Shown one piece after another: positions 33,794-42,791 of a DNA stretch of 64,000 nt; position 1 is the first letter of the stretch, and the number at the start of each line of letters is the position of its first letter. The position numbers and the translations under genes are program-made. The notes under the pieces are model-generated. The model did no database searches. It saw nothing but the letters and a program-made list of their open reading frames with translations, and had not been told where the DNA came from. Where the stretch lies: NCBI GenBank assembly GCA_910580225.1, contig CAJTXE010000025.1, positions 5,024 through 69,023 on the forward strand, given 5' to 3'. The DNA is from an uncultured Acetatifactor sp. GTDB lineage: Bacteria > Bacillota > Clostridia > Lachnospirales > Lachnospiraceae.

Positions 33794-35200
33794 TCATTCC
33801 TCCCGGCCTGCCTGATTCAGTATCCCCATAAATACCGGAACGCCGGATTCACAGTCTATGATCATATAGACAAAGGGTCTGTCCAGATACACAGAGCGGA
33901 TTTCATCTTCCATCATCGCTCCGCTCCCTTCCATCATCACTGCCGTGGCGGCACCTGCCTTCGTCCCCTTCTCATCCACAGCGATATAAGATTTGTGCAG
34001 CACGCGGCTGATAAAGATATTGCCGTTTGCGGAATGGCCTATCCCGGAAAAATCGGCCCTGGAAGAATCAAACCCATCCCTGATTCCCATGTTCTGCAGT
34101 ATATCCCCAAGTTCTGCGCTGTAGCTGCTCTCATACCTGGGAATCCAGGCCTGCACATGGGCCTCCACCGGATTTGCCAATATCCGGCAGAGCCTTTCCC
34201 CGTCCAGGGAGAGCAGGTATTCTGCCGCATCCATTCCCTCCTCGGGCAGAAGCGCCGCATAGGCATATTTCCGTCCTGCATAATATTTCAGGAATCCGGA
34301 GACATGTTCGTCCTGCAGATATTGATTTTCCTGGGAATACATCATTTCCACCTGCTGAACAGTACCGTCAGCCCGGGTAAATTCCCCTTCCCGCACCTGG
34401 TCTTCCCGGTAAATTTCCTCCCACTCCCCTTCAAAGGCCAGGGCGTTCACCAGGTACATGACTGCATCCGGCGAGATCCTGTCCAGAATCTCCGGAATCA
34501 TCCCCTGTGTCTTTTCCTTCACCCAATTGTTGATCTCCTGTAAAGTCTTATCCTGAAAAGGAACCCTCCGCACCTCCGCGTCGAATAAAGAGGCACATTC
34601 CTTCAGGAAATCTTCCTCCACGGTAAAGCTTTCATCCTCTGTAAACCAGATACCGTTGGCCATGTTCAACCGGCATTTTCCATCCCCCCATGCGCCGCCC
34701 TGGGCAGACAGGTATGCGGACAGCTCCGGCACTGTTATCCCAAAAGCCTCTTCCATCTGTTTCAGGGTCTCCCCTTCCGCGCCGTACGCCGCCATATTCA
34801 GCGCGGAAAGTACCGAAAGCGGCGAGACCACCGGATTCTCCGTTTCCTGTCCTTCCCGGCCTGCTGCCTCCTGTTCCGCCGCCGAAACGGTCCCCGTATC
34901 GCCCACGCATTGCTGCAGAAGCCGCAGGCCGAAATCCGTGACGGCTGCTGCCCCCTGCTTTTCCGCATCTGCCATCGCTGCGCCGGGGCTGTCCTGGGCT
35001 TCTCCGTTCGGAGTCCGTCCGTTTACCTCCATATCCGCCTCATCTACCCCATGATTATCCACTGCTGACTCATCTGCAGACCTGTCTGCCGACTGGTCTG
35101 ATTTCCCGCAGCCGGAAACAGCCGCCAATAGTCCTGCCAACAAAAACACCCTCAAAAACCCTGCAAATCGTTCCTTCCCTTTTCTCCTTTTCTTAGCCAT
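33794..35200 (-). CDS. serpin-family protease inhibitor, lipoprotein
   Basis: A 468-residue serpin, an irreversible inhibitor that traps serine or cysteine proteases. The N-terminus MAKKRRKGKERFAGFLR leads into a hydrophobic stretch ending LLAAVSGC, a lipobox, then an acidic/Ser-rich linker to about residue 80. The serpin fold covers the rest. The hinge GTKAGAATAV matches the small-residue hinge needed for loop insertion, so it should be inhibitory. The scissile bond is probably in or just after VMMEGSGAMM. The C-terminal FMGILNQ is typical. AGGGAGG precedes the ATG at 35200. Confidence 0.92.
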   Translation of the reverse strand: MAKKRRKGKERFAGFLRVFLLAGLLAAVSGCGKSDQSADRSADESAVDNHGVDEADMEVNGRTPNGEAQDSPGAAMADAEKQGAAAVTDFGLRLLQQCVGDTGTVSAAEQEAAGREGQETENPVVSPLSVLSALNMAAYGAEGETLKQMEEAFGITVPELSAYLSAQGGAWGDGKCRLNMANGIWFTEDESFTVEEDFLKECASLFDAEVRRVPFQDKTLQEINNWVKEKTQGMIPEILDRISPDAVMYLVNALAFEGEWEEIYREDQVREGEFTRADGTVQQVEMMYSQENQYLQDEHVSGFLKYYAGRKYAYAALLPEEGMDAAEYLLSLDGERLCRILANPVEAHVQAWIPRYESSYSAELGDILQNMGIRDGFDSSRADFSGIGHSANGNIFISRVLHKSYIAVDEKGTKAGAATAVMMEGSGAMMEDEIRSVYLDRPFVYMIIDCESGVPVFMGILNQAGREE

Positions 35201-35413
35201 AAAGATTCCTCCCTTCTCCAGTACACCGATGCCTTCATTCCCGAGCAAGCAGTACCTGATGTCCGCACCAGGACAAGTAATACTGCCTCTATGTCAATAG
35301 AAACGAGAAAAAGGGAAAAAAGTTCTGCAAAAGATCAAAACATTCCAAAACAGTAAAATTGTTGCTGCCTCTTATATAGGGACTTCTAAAACAGAACAGA
35401 AATGCAATGCGGT

Positions 35414-35440
35414 TCCGGAAGTTTCCTATACACTTCCGGA
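35414..35440 (-). terminator. hairpin after the methyltransferase gene
   Basis: TCCGGAAGT and ACTTCCGGA form a perfect 9-bp stem with a 9-base loop, 45 bases after the gene end. There is no clear T-run. Confidence 0.4.
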
Positions 35441-35484
35441 CATACCTCATGCTATGTCAGTGTCGTGGGAGACGGCGCGAATAA

Positions 35485-36363
35485 TCAGGATGAAACAAGC
35501 AGCGCATTGGCAAACCATTCCCCGGCGCAGGGAATCAAATCACATTCCACCCCTTCCGCAATTCCTTCATAGATAATCTCTTCCCGGACAGAACTGAAAT
35601 ACTTTCGATGGACTGTCAGCAGTTCCTCGCGAAGAAAGATTTTCTCTGCGCCTTCCATTTGATTTTCCGCAAAGTATCTTGCAGCCTTTCTTGCGCCTTC
35701 CGCATTTTTCTCCATGTATACAGGGGAATTGATGAGCGGCGCACCGTCCTTCAACACCCGGGCCGCCTCCCGAATGCCCTTCTCCATCAGGTCCATCATA
35801 TTGGTGAAACCGGCATAGGTGCAGACCATGTCAACACTGCCATCCCGGACGGGAAGGTTCGTGGCGTCACAGGCAATATAATTCACTTTCACCTGCGGAG
35901 CAGTCCGTTTTAATGCTGCCCGGTCAAAGGTCAGTACACGAAAACTCAAATCAGTGGAAATCAGATTGACATCAGCAGAGACCGTCTTTACCAATTCCCC
36001 CAGGAGTATCCCTCTGCCGGAGGCCACATCCAGAAGAAAGCCGGATTTCAGTTTTGCGGCCTCCCCCACAATTGCGTGCAGAAAGTCTCTGTCTATTTTC
36101 TTCTGCTTCTCCGTTTTCCGGGCCTCAATCTTCTGCCCGAGATCATCATAGCCCTCTTCGCCAATATACTCGCTCCAGGAATTAAGGTTTTCCTGTTCCT
36201 GGGACTGAAAATCAAGAATTCCCTGCCGGATACAAAAAACATGTCCATTCCCGCAGGCGATTTTGCCCTCCAGAATCTCTTCACCCTCTTTCCCGGCTGC
36301 AGTCAGCTCAAATTCTCCTCCGCAATGAGGGCATCGCAAGACAGACAGAATATTTGTATACAT
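35485..36363 (-). CDS. RlmA-like class I methyltransferase with zinc finger
   Basis: A 292-residue S-adenosylmethionine-dependent methyltransferase. An N-terminal zinc-binding stretch LRCPHCGGEFEL...CGNGHVF holds three cysteines and a histidine, like RlmA (23S rRNA) enzymes. The SAM site shows LLDVASGRGILLGEL (GxG form) and later CDATNLPVRDGSVDMV. The start at 36363 (MYTNILSVLRCPHC) is preferred since GGAG is seven bases upstream. The substrate is uncertain: RNA methylation is suggested by the zinc finger, but a small-molecule role is possible. Confidence 0.8.
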   Translation of the reverse strand: MYTNILSVLRCPHCGGEFELTAAGKEGEEILEGKIACGNGHVFCIRQGILDFQSQEQENLNSWSEYIGEEGYDDLGQKIEARKTEKQKKIDRDFLHAIVGEAAKLKSGFLLDVASGRGILLGELVKTVSADVNLISTDLSFRVLTFDRAALKRTAPQVKVNYIACDATNLPVRDGSVDMVCTYAGFTNMMDLMEKGIREAARVLKDGAPLINSPVYMEKNAEGARKAARYFAENQMEGAEKIFLREELLTVHRKYFSSVREEIIYEGIAEGVECDLIPCAGEWFANALLVSS

Positions 36364-36501
36364 TTTCATTCTCCTTTCAATGAATTGGCGCAACACTGTT
36401 TTCATATTATATCAAAATGCCCAGGGGGATACAAGTACGATTGACACTGCCAATCCCTGTCTGTATAATAACGTTATAAAAAACTAGAGGAGCCTTTTCC
36501 A

Positions 36502-38142
36502 ATGAAAAAAACATATTTTATAAAACTGTCCCTTATCCTGTGCCTCCTTCTGCCGCAGGGCATGCCCGTCCAGGCAGAGCCGCTGTCGTCAGCTTCTCCG
36601 GATTTTTACAGCAACAACGAAGTCGTTGGATTTATCGGGGACAGCATCACCTATGCTTCCTACACGCCCCTGTCCTACATGGACATTCTCAATCTGTTTT
36701 ACTTAAGTCTTTTCCCTGACCGACAGATAGAATTCCGGAATATCAGCGCAGGGGGTTATAAAATCAGCGATATACTGAATATTTATGATCAGGATCCCGC
36801 CTTTGACGGGCTTGACAAAGCGGTGATCATGTTGGGCACCAATGAAGCCATTCTGGGAATATCCACAGAAGACTACATAACAAATATGGATGCTTTGATC
36901 GGAAGGCTGAAGGAAGACGGCCTGGAAGGCAGTGATATCCTGCTGCTCTCCCCGCCTGTTTGCGACGAGAACTGCTCCCTGAACTTCACCAAAAACGGCA
37001 GCAGAAAATGGGCCTTTGAAAGCAGGGTTCTGGAATACATGGATCAACTGGAAACAAAATCCGCCCAATGGGGAGTCCGTTATCTGGATCTGCATACTCC
37101 TATGGCCGCCCTGACGGAAACCATGCAGCAGGAAGACCCGGGAAACACCCTGACTACAGACTGTATCCATCCCAATGCCGCAGGACAGGTCCTGATTGCC
37201 TGTTCCATCCTCCAGGCCCAGGGCGCAGACCCGGAAGTCCTGTCCCAACTTCATGTACCGGAAGACGGGGAACCTCAGACCCAGGGAAACCCCATTTCGG
37301 ATTTTTACCGCGGAGAAAAAGGCCTCTGTCTGACTCTGGCTCCGGAGGTACTGCCTCTGGCCAACCGCAGCGAATTTACGGCATTCCGTGAATTGATGAA
37401 CCGTTACACATCCTCCGGCGCCCTTCTCCAACAGAGGTTTTCCATCCAGGGACTTTCGGAAGAAGATTCCTACTGTCTGCGGGCAGGAGATGAAGAACTG
37501 GGCAATTTTACCGGAAAAGAACTGGCAGAGGGAATTGACATGGGCGCACTGGAGACCAATCCCCGTCAGCAGGCCATGCAGCAGGCGGCTTCTCTGTGCA
37601 GGCAGCGGCATCGGGAAGTGGTGGAGGCTCGTGATATGTGGATTGAAGTGATGATGCAGCGGGCTTCCTTTACGCCGGAACAGATTCAGGCTGCCTATGA
37701 AACCTGGCGGGCCAAAGACGACGCCCTGAACAGTGAAATTTATGCGATAACCGGAAAACTGGCTGACGATGTGCTCCGCATCACCGTCACCGCCCAGGGA
37801 TATCTTCCGGAAGAACTGGAACAGGATGCACAGGAAGCAAAAGAAGCCGCAAGGAAGGCTCAGGAGGAACAGGCTGCAAGGGAGGCCCAGGAAGCCGCCA
37901 GAAAGGCCGCGGAAGCCCAGGCCGCAAAGGAGGCGGAGGAAGCTGCAAGAAAGGCCGCCCAGGAACAGGCCGCAAAAGAAGCGGAAGAAGCCGCAAGAAA
38001 AGCCGCAGAAGCTGCCGCCCGGGAACAGGCTGTCCTGGAATCCCGCAAAAGGCTTTTGCTGTGGGGAAGCCTGGCAGGCAGCGCATTGCTGTTGTGCCTC
38101 GGAATCCTGGGAATTTTCCTCCGAAAGAAAAAGCGCCGATGA
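36502..38142 (+). CDS. surface-anchored SGNH/GDSL hydrolase with coiled-coil stalk
   Basis: A 546-residue secreted esterase-like enzyme. A signal peptide (1-26, ending VQAEP) is followed by an SGNH hydrolase domain with GDSIT (Ser48), GTNE (112-115) and DCIHPN (Asp220, His223), the full catalytic set. A second uncharacterised segment (about 260-430) follows. Then comes an Ala/Glu/Lys-rich coiled coil (about 435-515) built of repeated EEAARKAAEAQAAKE-like units. It ends in a transmembrane helix (518-540) and RKKKRR. It probably deacetylates a sugar polymer at the cell surface (inference). Confidence 0.85.
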   Translation: MKKTYFIKLSLILCLLLPQGMPVQAEPLSSASPDFYSNNEVVGFIGDSITYASYTPLSYMDILNLFYLSLFPDRQIEFRNISAGGYKISDILNIYDQDPAFDGLDKAVIMLGTNEAILGISTEDYITNMDALIGRLKEDGLEGSDILLLSPPVCDENCSLNFTKNGSRKWAFESRVLEYMDQLETKSAQWGVRYLDLHTPMAALTETMQQEDPGNTLTTDCIHPNAAGQVLIACSILQAQGADPEVLSQLHVPEDGEPQTQGNPISDFYRGEKGLCLTLAPEVLPLANRSEFTAFRELMNRYTSSGALLQQRFSIQGLSEEDSYCLRAGDEELGNFTGKELAEGIDMGALETNPRQQAMQQAASLCRQRHREVVEARDMWIEVMMQRASFTPEQIQAAYETWRAKDDALNSEIYAITGKLADDVLRITVTAQGYLPEELEQDAQEAKEAARKAQEEQAAREAQEAARKAAEAQAAKEAEEAARKAAQEQAAKEAEEAARKAAEAAAREQAVLESRKRLLLWGSLAGSALLLCLGILGIFLRKKKRR

Positions 38143-38181
38143 AGCGTCAGAATTCTCCCACAGCGTCAACGGCTCCTGTTC

Positions 38182-38730
38182 TTAATCCAGTCCCTCAAAT
38201 ATCTCGCCCAGGGTCATCTTAATATGCGGAAATGCCCTTAATGAGATCTCTGTGTCCCCATTATACTCTTCATCCTCTTTATCGTCCTGGAGCATATAGT
38301 TCTGCTCCAGGACATATTTTCCATTCTGGAGATAATAGATTTCCACGGAACGCTGGGGCGAAACAATCCAATATTCCTCCACCCCCGCCTGCTCATAGAT
38401 ATCCTTTTTCTCCGTTTTATCCCTCTTGGCAGTGGAATGACTTACGGTTTCGGCGACAAACCTGGGCACTCCGCTGTAAGAGCCGCCTTTCAGATACTTT
38501 CTGTCACAGACAATCATGATATCCGGGCACAGATAATCATCGTTTACTTCCGGGTGGTATTTAAAGTCCAGGTTTTCCATGAAGACCAGGCAAAGGCTCC
38601 CTTTTAAGCCTGCTTTTATAACCGTATTGATATTATTGTTGATAATTCCATGCCGAAAACTCGGAGACGGGGACATATCATAAATTACACCGTCTATTTT
38701 TTCGTCTCTCCAGTGCTCGCCTGCTGCCAA
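38182..38730 (-). CDS. Uma2 family endonuclease-like protein
   Basis: A 182-residue Uma2 (DUF820) protein with a PD-(D/E)XK nuclease fold. Visible motifs: EKIDGVIYDMSPSPSFRHG at the N-terminus, PDIMIVCD, the catalytic-region VPRFVAETVSHSTAKRD, and EYWIVSP. Function in the cell is unknown; the family is common in transposon-rich genomes. The start is uncertain: the frame opens only at a TTG (38730), and an ATG with AGAGGAAAGG a few bases upstream is out of frame, so either a TTG start or a small N-terminal frameshift is possible. Confidence 0.75.
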   Translation of the reverse strand: MAAGEHWRDEKIDGVIYDMSPSPSFRHGIINNNINTVIKAGLKGSLCLVFMENLDFKYHPEVNDDYLCPDIMIVCDRKYLKGGSYSGVPRFVAETVSHSTAKRDKTEKKDIYEQAGVEEYWIVSPQRSVEIYYLQNGKYVLEQNYMLQDDKEDEEYNGDTEISLRAFPHIKMTLGEIFEGLD

Positions 38731-38832
38731 TACTTTTCTGCCGCATCCTTTCCTCTTAAAGAAGCCTTTACACCTTGTTCCCTGTTAAGGGTTTTGCTTT
38801 TCTGTGCACAGCGCACAAAACAGCTCCCTGCC

Positions 38833-40077
38833 TTAGTTCATTATGATTCTCTTGTAATTCTTCTTGCCGCGTCTGACTACAATTCCGTCTCCCGCAAACT
38901 GTTCCGGCCGGTATGCAGTCTTGATATCGGCAACCTTCTCTCCGTCTACCGTGACTCCGCCCTGCTCCACTGCGCGCCTGGCCTCGGAGCGGGACGCGGT
39001 AAGCCCGGATGCCGTCAGTACCCCCAGGATATCAATAACGCCATCCCTGAAGTCCTCCTCCTTCAGCTGACTTGTGGGCATTTCGGCCCCTTCCGCAGCG
39101 CCGGAAAACAGCGCTCTGGCGCTCTCCTGGGCTTTCCCGGCTTCTTCCTCGCCGTGAACCAGTTTGGTCAGTTCGAAAGCCAGAATCTCCTTGGCCTGGT
39201 TCAGCTGACTGCCTTCCCACTTGTCCATCTCGTCAATCTGCTCTATGGGCAGGAAAGTCAGCATCCGCAGACATTTCAGTACATCCGCGTCCGCCACGTT
39301 TCTCCAGTACTGGTAGAACTCAAAGGGTGAGGTCTTGTCAGGGTCAAGCCATACCGCCCCCTTCTGGGTCTTGCCCATCTTCTTTCCTTCGGAATTCAGA
39401 AGAAGCGTAATCGTCATAGCGTATGCATCTTTGCCCAGTTTCCTGCGGATCAGCTCCGTGCCGCCCAACATATTGCTCCACTGGTCATCGCCGCCGAACT
39501 GCATATTGCAGCCGTAATTTTCATACAGCTTCAGGAAGTCATAGCTCTGCATAATCATGTAATTGAATTCCAGGAAGCTTAAGCCCTTCTCCATGCGCTG
39601 TTTGTAGCACTCTGCCGTCAGCATCCTGTTTACGGAAAAATGCACCCCGATATCCCGGATAAACTCTATATAGTTCAGATCCATCAGCCAGTCCGCGTTG
39701 TTCACCATCAGGGCTTTGGAGCTGCCCTCCTCCAGGCGATCGCCGAATTCAATAAAGCGGCTCATCTGCTTCTTAAAGCACTCGCAGTTGTGGGCAATTG
39801 TCTCTTTGGTCATCATTGTCCGCAGATCGCTTCTTCCGGAGGGATCTCCGATCATGCCCGTGCCGCCGCCGATGAGGGCAATGGGCCTGTTTCCTGCCAT
39901 CTGCAGCCTCTTCATCAGGCACAGCGCCATAAAATGCCCTACATGCAGACTGTCCGCCGTGGGGTCAAATCCGATGTAGAAGGTGGCCTTACCATTGTTG
40001 ATCAATTCCTTAATCTCTTCCTCGTCTGTCAATTGCGCCAGAAGGCCTCTGGCTTTCAGTTCCTCAAATACTGTCAT
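38833..40077 (-). CDS. tyrS: tyrosine--tRNA ligase
   Basis: A 414-residue class I tyrosyl-tRNA synthetase. HIGH-like motif HVGHF (in DSLHVGHF), the tyrosine-pocket YDFLKLYENYG region, KMSKS-like GKKMGKTQ, and a C-terminal S4 RNA-binding domain (GVTVDGEKVADIKTAY). GGAAAGGAAAA precedes the ATG. No tyrosine T-box leader can be seen: only about 60 bases separate it from the next gene. Confidence 0.97.
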   Translation of the reverse strand: MTVFEELKARGLLAQLTDEEEIKELINNGKATFYIGFDPTADSLHVGHFMALCLMKRLQMAGNRPIALIGGGTGMIGDPSGRSDLRTMMTKETIAHNCECFKKQMSRFIEFGDRLEEGSSKALMVNNADWLMDLNYIEFIRDIGVHFSVNRMLTAECYKQRMEKGLSFLEFNYMIMQSYDFLKLYENYGCNMQFGGDDQWSNMLGGTELIRRKLGKDAYAMTITLLLNSEGKKMGKTQKGAVWLDPDKTSPFEFYQYWRNVADADVLKCLRMLTFLPIEQIDEMDKWEGSQLNQAKEILAFELTKLVHGEEEAGKAQESARALFSGAAEGAEMPTSQLKEEDFRDGVIDILGVLTASGLTASRSEARRAVEQGGVTVDGEKVADIKTAYRPEQFAGDGIVVRRGKKNYKRIIMN

Positions 40078-40136
40078 TTTTCCTTTCCATGCCTTTCCTG
40101 TATCATTTTGTAAATTCTGATGGCCTTGAGCCTACT

Positions 40137-40454
40137 TTATAACCCCCAGATGATATTTAAATAATCCTGTCTTTGATCTACCACTGCACATATGATTATT
40201 TCTTTCTGACATTCATTCACTTTGTAAAAAAACAAATCCTTTTCAAGAATCAATACTCTGTATCCCTGCCTTCTTAACACAAGATATCTGGGTTTCGTCC
40301 CAATATCAGGGTTATCAGCCAGAGCAAGAATGGCATTTTCCATATCATCCAGTTTCTGTAGCGCCGCATCGCTGCCAAATTTTGCAGCTATATACAAAAT
40401 GATGCTCCTGATTTGGGAATCCGCCATATCTGTCCGAACAATGTTATACTTCAA
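40137..40454 (-). CDS. RelE/ParE-family toxin
   Basis: A 105-residue RelE/ParE-superfamily toxin. It has a helix-rich N-terminus (MADSQIRSIILYIAAKFGS), a middle LVLRRQGYRVLILEKDLFFY and a C-terminal IIICAVVDQRQDYLNII, the typical order for ribosome-dependent mRNA cleavage or gyrase poisoning. Its ATG overlaps the antitoxin stop by four bases. It ends 60 bases before tyrS starts. Confidence 0.9.
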   Translation of the reverse strand: MKYNIVRTDMADSQIRSIILYIAAKFGSDAALQKLDDMENAILALADNPDIGTKPRYLVLRRQGYRVLILEKDLFFYKVNECQKEIIICAVVDQRQDYLNIIWGL

Positions 40455-40735
40455 CGCGAGCCCTCCCGCAGCATATTTCTCAAATCATCAAAGGTCTCGT
40501 GTACAGGCGCTACCCTTCTGTCCCTCACATCGTTTTCTGCCTCGGCAAGAATTTCAAGAAGTTCTATTCTGGCTTTCATGCGCTTGTATTCTTCATAAGC
40601 CAATGAAACCGTATCTCCTCTTCCGTTCACCGTTACGATTACTGCTACATTGTCTTCCCTGCACTGCTTCGATATTTCATTATAGTGATTTCTTAAGTCC
40701 GCCGATGGCCTGACTGTTTCCTGCAATGATAACAT
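40451..40735 (-). CDS. Phd/YefM-family antitoxin
   Basis: A 94-residue Phd/YefM antitoxin: MLSLQETVRPSADLRNHYNE, then VAVIVTVNGRGDTVSLAYEEY as the DNA-binding and dimer core, with a disordered acidic C-terminus that would wrap the toxin. GGAGG precedes the ATG at 40735. A near-consensus promoter with palindromic repeats lies 30-60 bases upstream, so autorepression is likely. Confidence 0.9.
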   Translation of the reverse strand: MLSLQETVRPSADLRNHYNEISKQCREDNVAVIVTVNGRGDTVSLAYEEYKRMKARIELLEILAEAENDVRDRRVAPVHETFDDLRNMLREGSR

Positions 40736-40758
40736 ATAAATGCCTCCATTTATTTTTA

Positions 40759-40800
40759 TAGACATATTATATCCTTTTATGTCTATATTTTCAAGACATA
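40759..40800 (-). promoter_or_regulatory. promoter and operator-like repeats of the Phd/RelE pair
   Basis: On the minus strand TTGAAA (40789-40794), 17 bases and TATAAT (40766-40771) form a strong promoter. TAGACATA (40759-40766) is inverted as TATGTCTA (40778-40785), and a third AGACATA lies at 40794-40800. The palindrome overlaps the -10, as expected for Phd-type repression. Confidence 0.7.
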
Positions 40801-40845
40801 AACTATTTTGCTATTTATCATGTTTTTCCCGCAAAACTATGGTCG

Positions 40846-41367
40846 TCACCTAAGCTTTTTCACCAGGCAGAGGGTCAGTTCATCGGAATTCCGGCACACC
40901 GCATTGGTTCCGCACACCTTCTCTTCATAATAGCAGCCCTTTCCGTCAGGGATATAGCCTCTTTTCGCGTACAGTCTCTGGGCGCTGCCAAACTCGCTGT
41001 TCAGCCCCACATCCAGATATACCAGGCTGCTGTATTCCGCCGCAATCTGCTCTGCCGCATCCATCAGCATGTGGCCGATTCCTCTTCTGCGGAATTTGTC
41101 CCAGACATATAAATCAACCACGCCAGAATAGCCCTGATTCCCCATTCCGCCCCATTTACATTGATAATAAAGATATACGTATCCGGCTATTTCTCCCTGG
41201 CAGACGGCGATCAGGCCTGCGCATGCCTTTTCCCGGATATGCCCGAACTGCTTATCGAAATAGCGAATATTATCTTCTGATTCATCCCCATCCGCCCTAC
41301 AGATGCCGGAAACGTCCGATTCTTCCATATCCCGGATGAGGATATCTTCTCCCTGCCAGTAAATCAT
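40846..41367 (-). CDS. GNAT family N-acetyltransferase
   Basis: A 173-residue acetyltransferase starting MIYWQGEDILIRDMEESDVS. The acetyl-CoA loop is RRRGIGHMLMDAAE and the end of the core is RLYAKRGYIPDG. GGAGAG lies before the ATG at 41367; upstream in-frame residues lack a site. A decayed relative of this gene lies at 46633-46817, on the other side of the phosphatase/DUF262 block. The stop of the VWA gene lies 49 bases upstream. Confidence 0.88.
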   Translation of the reverse strand: MIYWQGEDILIRDMEESDVSGICRADGDESEDNIRYFDKQFGHIREKACAGLIAVCQGEIAGYVYLYYQCKWGGMGNQGYSGVVDLYVWDKFRRRGIGHMLMDAAEQIAAEYSSLVYLDVGLNSEFGSAQRLYAKRGYIPDGKGCYYEEKVCGTNAVCRNSDELTLCLVKKLR

Positions 41368-41416
41368 TACTCTCCTCACTATACTTTTTCTCTTCCGAAG
41401 ATGCATCCCGTCACTG

Positions 41417-42619
41417 TCAGCGGGCTGACATCAGTTTCTGCATGGCCTGGTTCAACCCGTCCACTGTCAGCTTGTACATGGGAAACAGTTCCTTCACCGC
41501 AGTCTCCGCCTCCCGCCAGGGTGCCCGGCCGGGAGCCATCTTGGGATTCAGCCACACGACTTTCTTATATTTCTTCTTCATCAGCTGCAGCCATTCATAA
41601 CCGGACAGGCCGCCGTTGGGGCCTCTGTAGTTCCCGGTATCGGAATAAAGCTCCTCCGGCGCCATGGCCGCGTCCCCTACAATGATCACCTTGTAGTCGC
41701 TTCCCACATTGCGGAACATCCACTCCGTGTCCACCCAGTCTCCGTTCTCACACTCCGGAGTCTTGTAGAGCTTGCTGTAGATACAGTTGTGGAAATAATA
41801 GGTCTTTACGTCCTTGTAGTGATTGGACTTATGAATGGCCTGGAATAAATCGTTCAGCAGGCTGCTGAAGGGAATCATGGTACCGCCGGAGTCCATTAAA
41901 AGCAGCAGCTTCACTGCATTTTTCCGGGGCTTCTGCATAACAATCTGCAGACAGCCGCCATTGTTGCAGGTCTTGTCCACGGTGCCGTTAATGTCCAGTT
42001 CCGTCTCCGGAATGTCCAGTCTGCTGGAAAACTGCCTTAATTTACGAAACGCCATCTGGAACTGCCTGTTGTCCAGGACTCTGTCGTCCCGAAAATCCCG
42101 GTATTTCCTGGCCCCAACCACCGCAAAAGCGGACTGATAGCCTGTTTTACCGCCCACCCGGACGCCGCCCACGTTCCCGCCGGTATTGCCGAAAGAGGTC
42201 TTGCCCATGGTACCGATCCAGAAGCTTCCGCCATTGTGCTCGCTGTCCTGGTCTTTCAGACGCTGCCTGAATTTCTCCTCCACATCCTCCTTGTCGATCT
42301 GGAGATCCTCCATTTTATTCATATGATCCCTGGCCTCCTCGTGAGCCAGTTCCATCATGTCAGACTTATCCAGCCAACGGAGCATCTCCTTGCCCACTTC
42401 CGTCTCCCTCTGGGCCGCCTTGAAGCACTCTTCAAAAGCCATGTCAAATTTATCAAAATCCGTCTCGCTCTTCACCAGTACCATCCGGGCCGTGTAATAG
42501 AACTGGGTCAGGGAGCTGCCGCAAAGCCCCTTGTCCAGAGCCTCCTGGAAGGTAAGCCACTCTCCCAAAGTAACCCGAAGCCCTTTTTCCCTCAAGACCT
42601 CAAAAAATTTTATAAACAT
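41417..42619 (-). CDS. VWA-domain (CoxE-like) protein, partner of MoxR ATPase
   Basis: A 400-residue protein with an N-terminal helical region (1-200) and a C-terminal von Willebrand A-like domain (about 225-385). The metal site is atypical: LLLLMDSGGTM in place of DxSxS, then VIIVGDAAMAPEE. Proteins of this kind pair with MoxR AAA ATPases, usually from the neighbouring gene, in chaperone-like assembly of metal enzymes. The MoxR gene here lies 4.5 kb upstream on the same strand, separated by other genes. AGAAGGGATAGGAT precedes the ATG. Confidence 0.85.
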   Translation of the reverse strand: MFIKFFEVLREKGLRVTLGEWLTFQEALDKGLCGSSLTQFYYTARMVLVKSETDFDKFDMAFEECFKAAQRETEVGKEMLRWLDKSDMMELAHEEARDHMNKMEDLQIDKEDVEEKFRQRLKDQDSEHNGGSFWIGTMGKTSFGNTGGNVGGVRVGGKTGYQSAFAVVGARKYRDFRDDRVLDNRQFQMAFRKLRQFSSRLDIPETELDINGTVDKTCNNGGCLQIVMQKPRKNAVKLLLLMDSGGTMIPFSSLLNDLFQAIHKSNHYKDVKTYYFHNCIYSKLYKTPECENGDWVDTEWMFRNVGSDYKVIIVGDAAMAPEELYSDTGNYRGPNGGLSGYEWLQLMKKKYKKVVWLNPKMAPGRAPWREAETAVKELFPMYKLTVDGLNQAMQKLMSAR

Positions 42620-42657
42620 ATCCTATCCCTTCTCCTGCTCCTCTCGGCTTTCCTCTG

Positions 42658-42791
42658 TTTCACCGCTTTCTTATCCGTTTCACTGCTTTTTATTCGCTTC
42701 ACTGCTTCTTATCTGTTTCACTTTTTTCTATCCGCTTCACTGCTTCTTATCTGTTTCATTGCTTTCTATCCGTTTCACTGCTTCTTATCCG
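42658..42791. repeat. seven tandem copies of a 19-bp repeat
   Basis: TTTCACTGCTTCTTATCCG-like units recur with a 19-bp (once 20-bp) period; the C of TTTCA falls at 42661, 42681, 42700, 42719, 42738, 42757 and 42776. The array lies between the VWA gene and the phosphatase stop. The phosphatase stop codon (TGA at 42775-42777) comes from a repeat unit. Confidence 0.9.

Noticed and set aside
36703..38169. Long minus-strand frame opposite the SGNH hydrolase
   Set aside because: Shadow of the real gene, Phe/Gly/Cys-rich because it reads the alanine-rich repeat backwards.
40078..40136. Tyrosine T-box leader before tyrS
   Set aside because: The gap is too short and has no T-box sequence or terminator.
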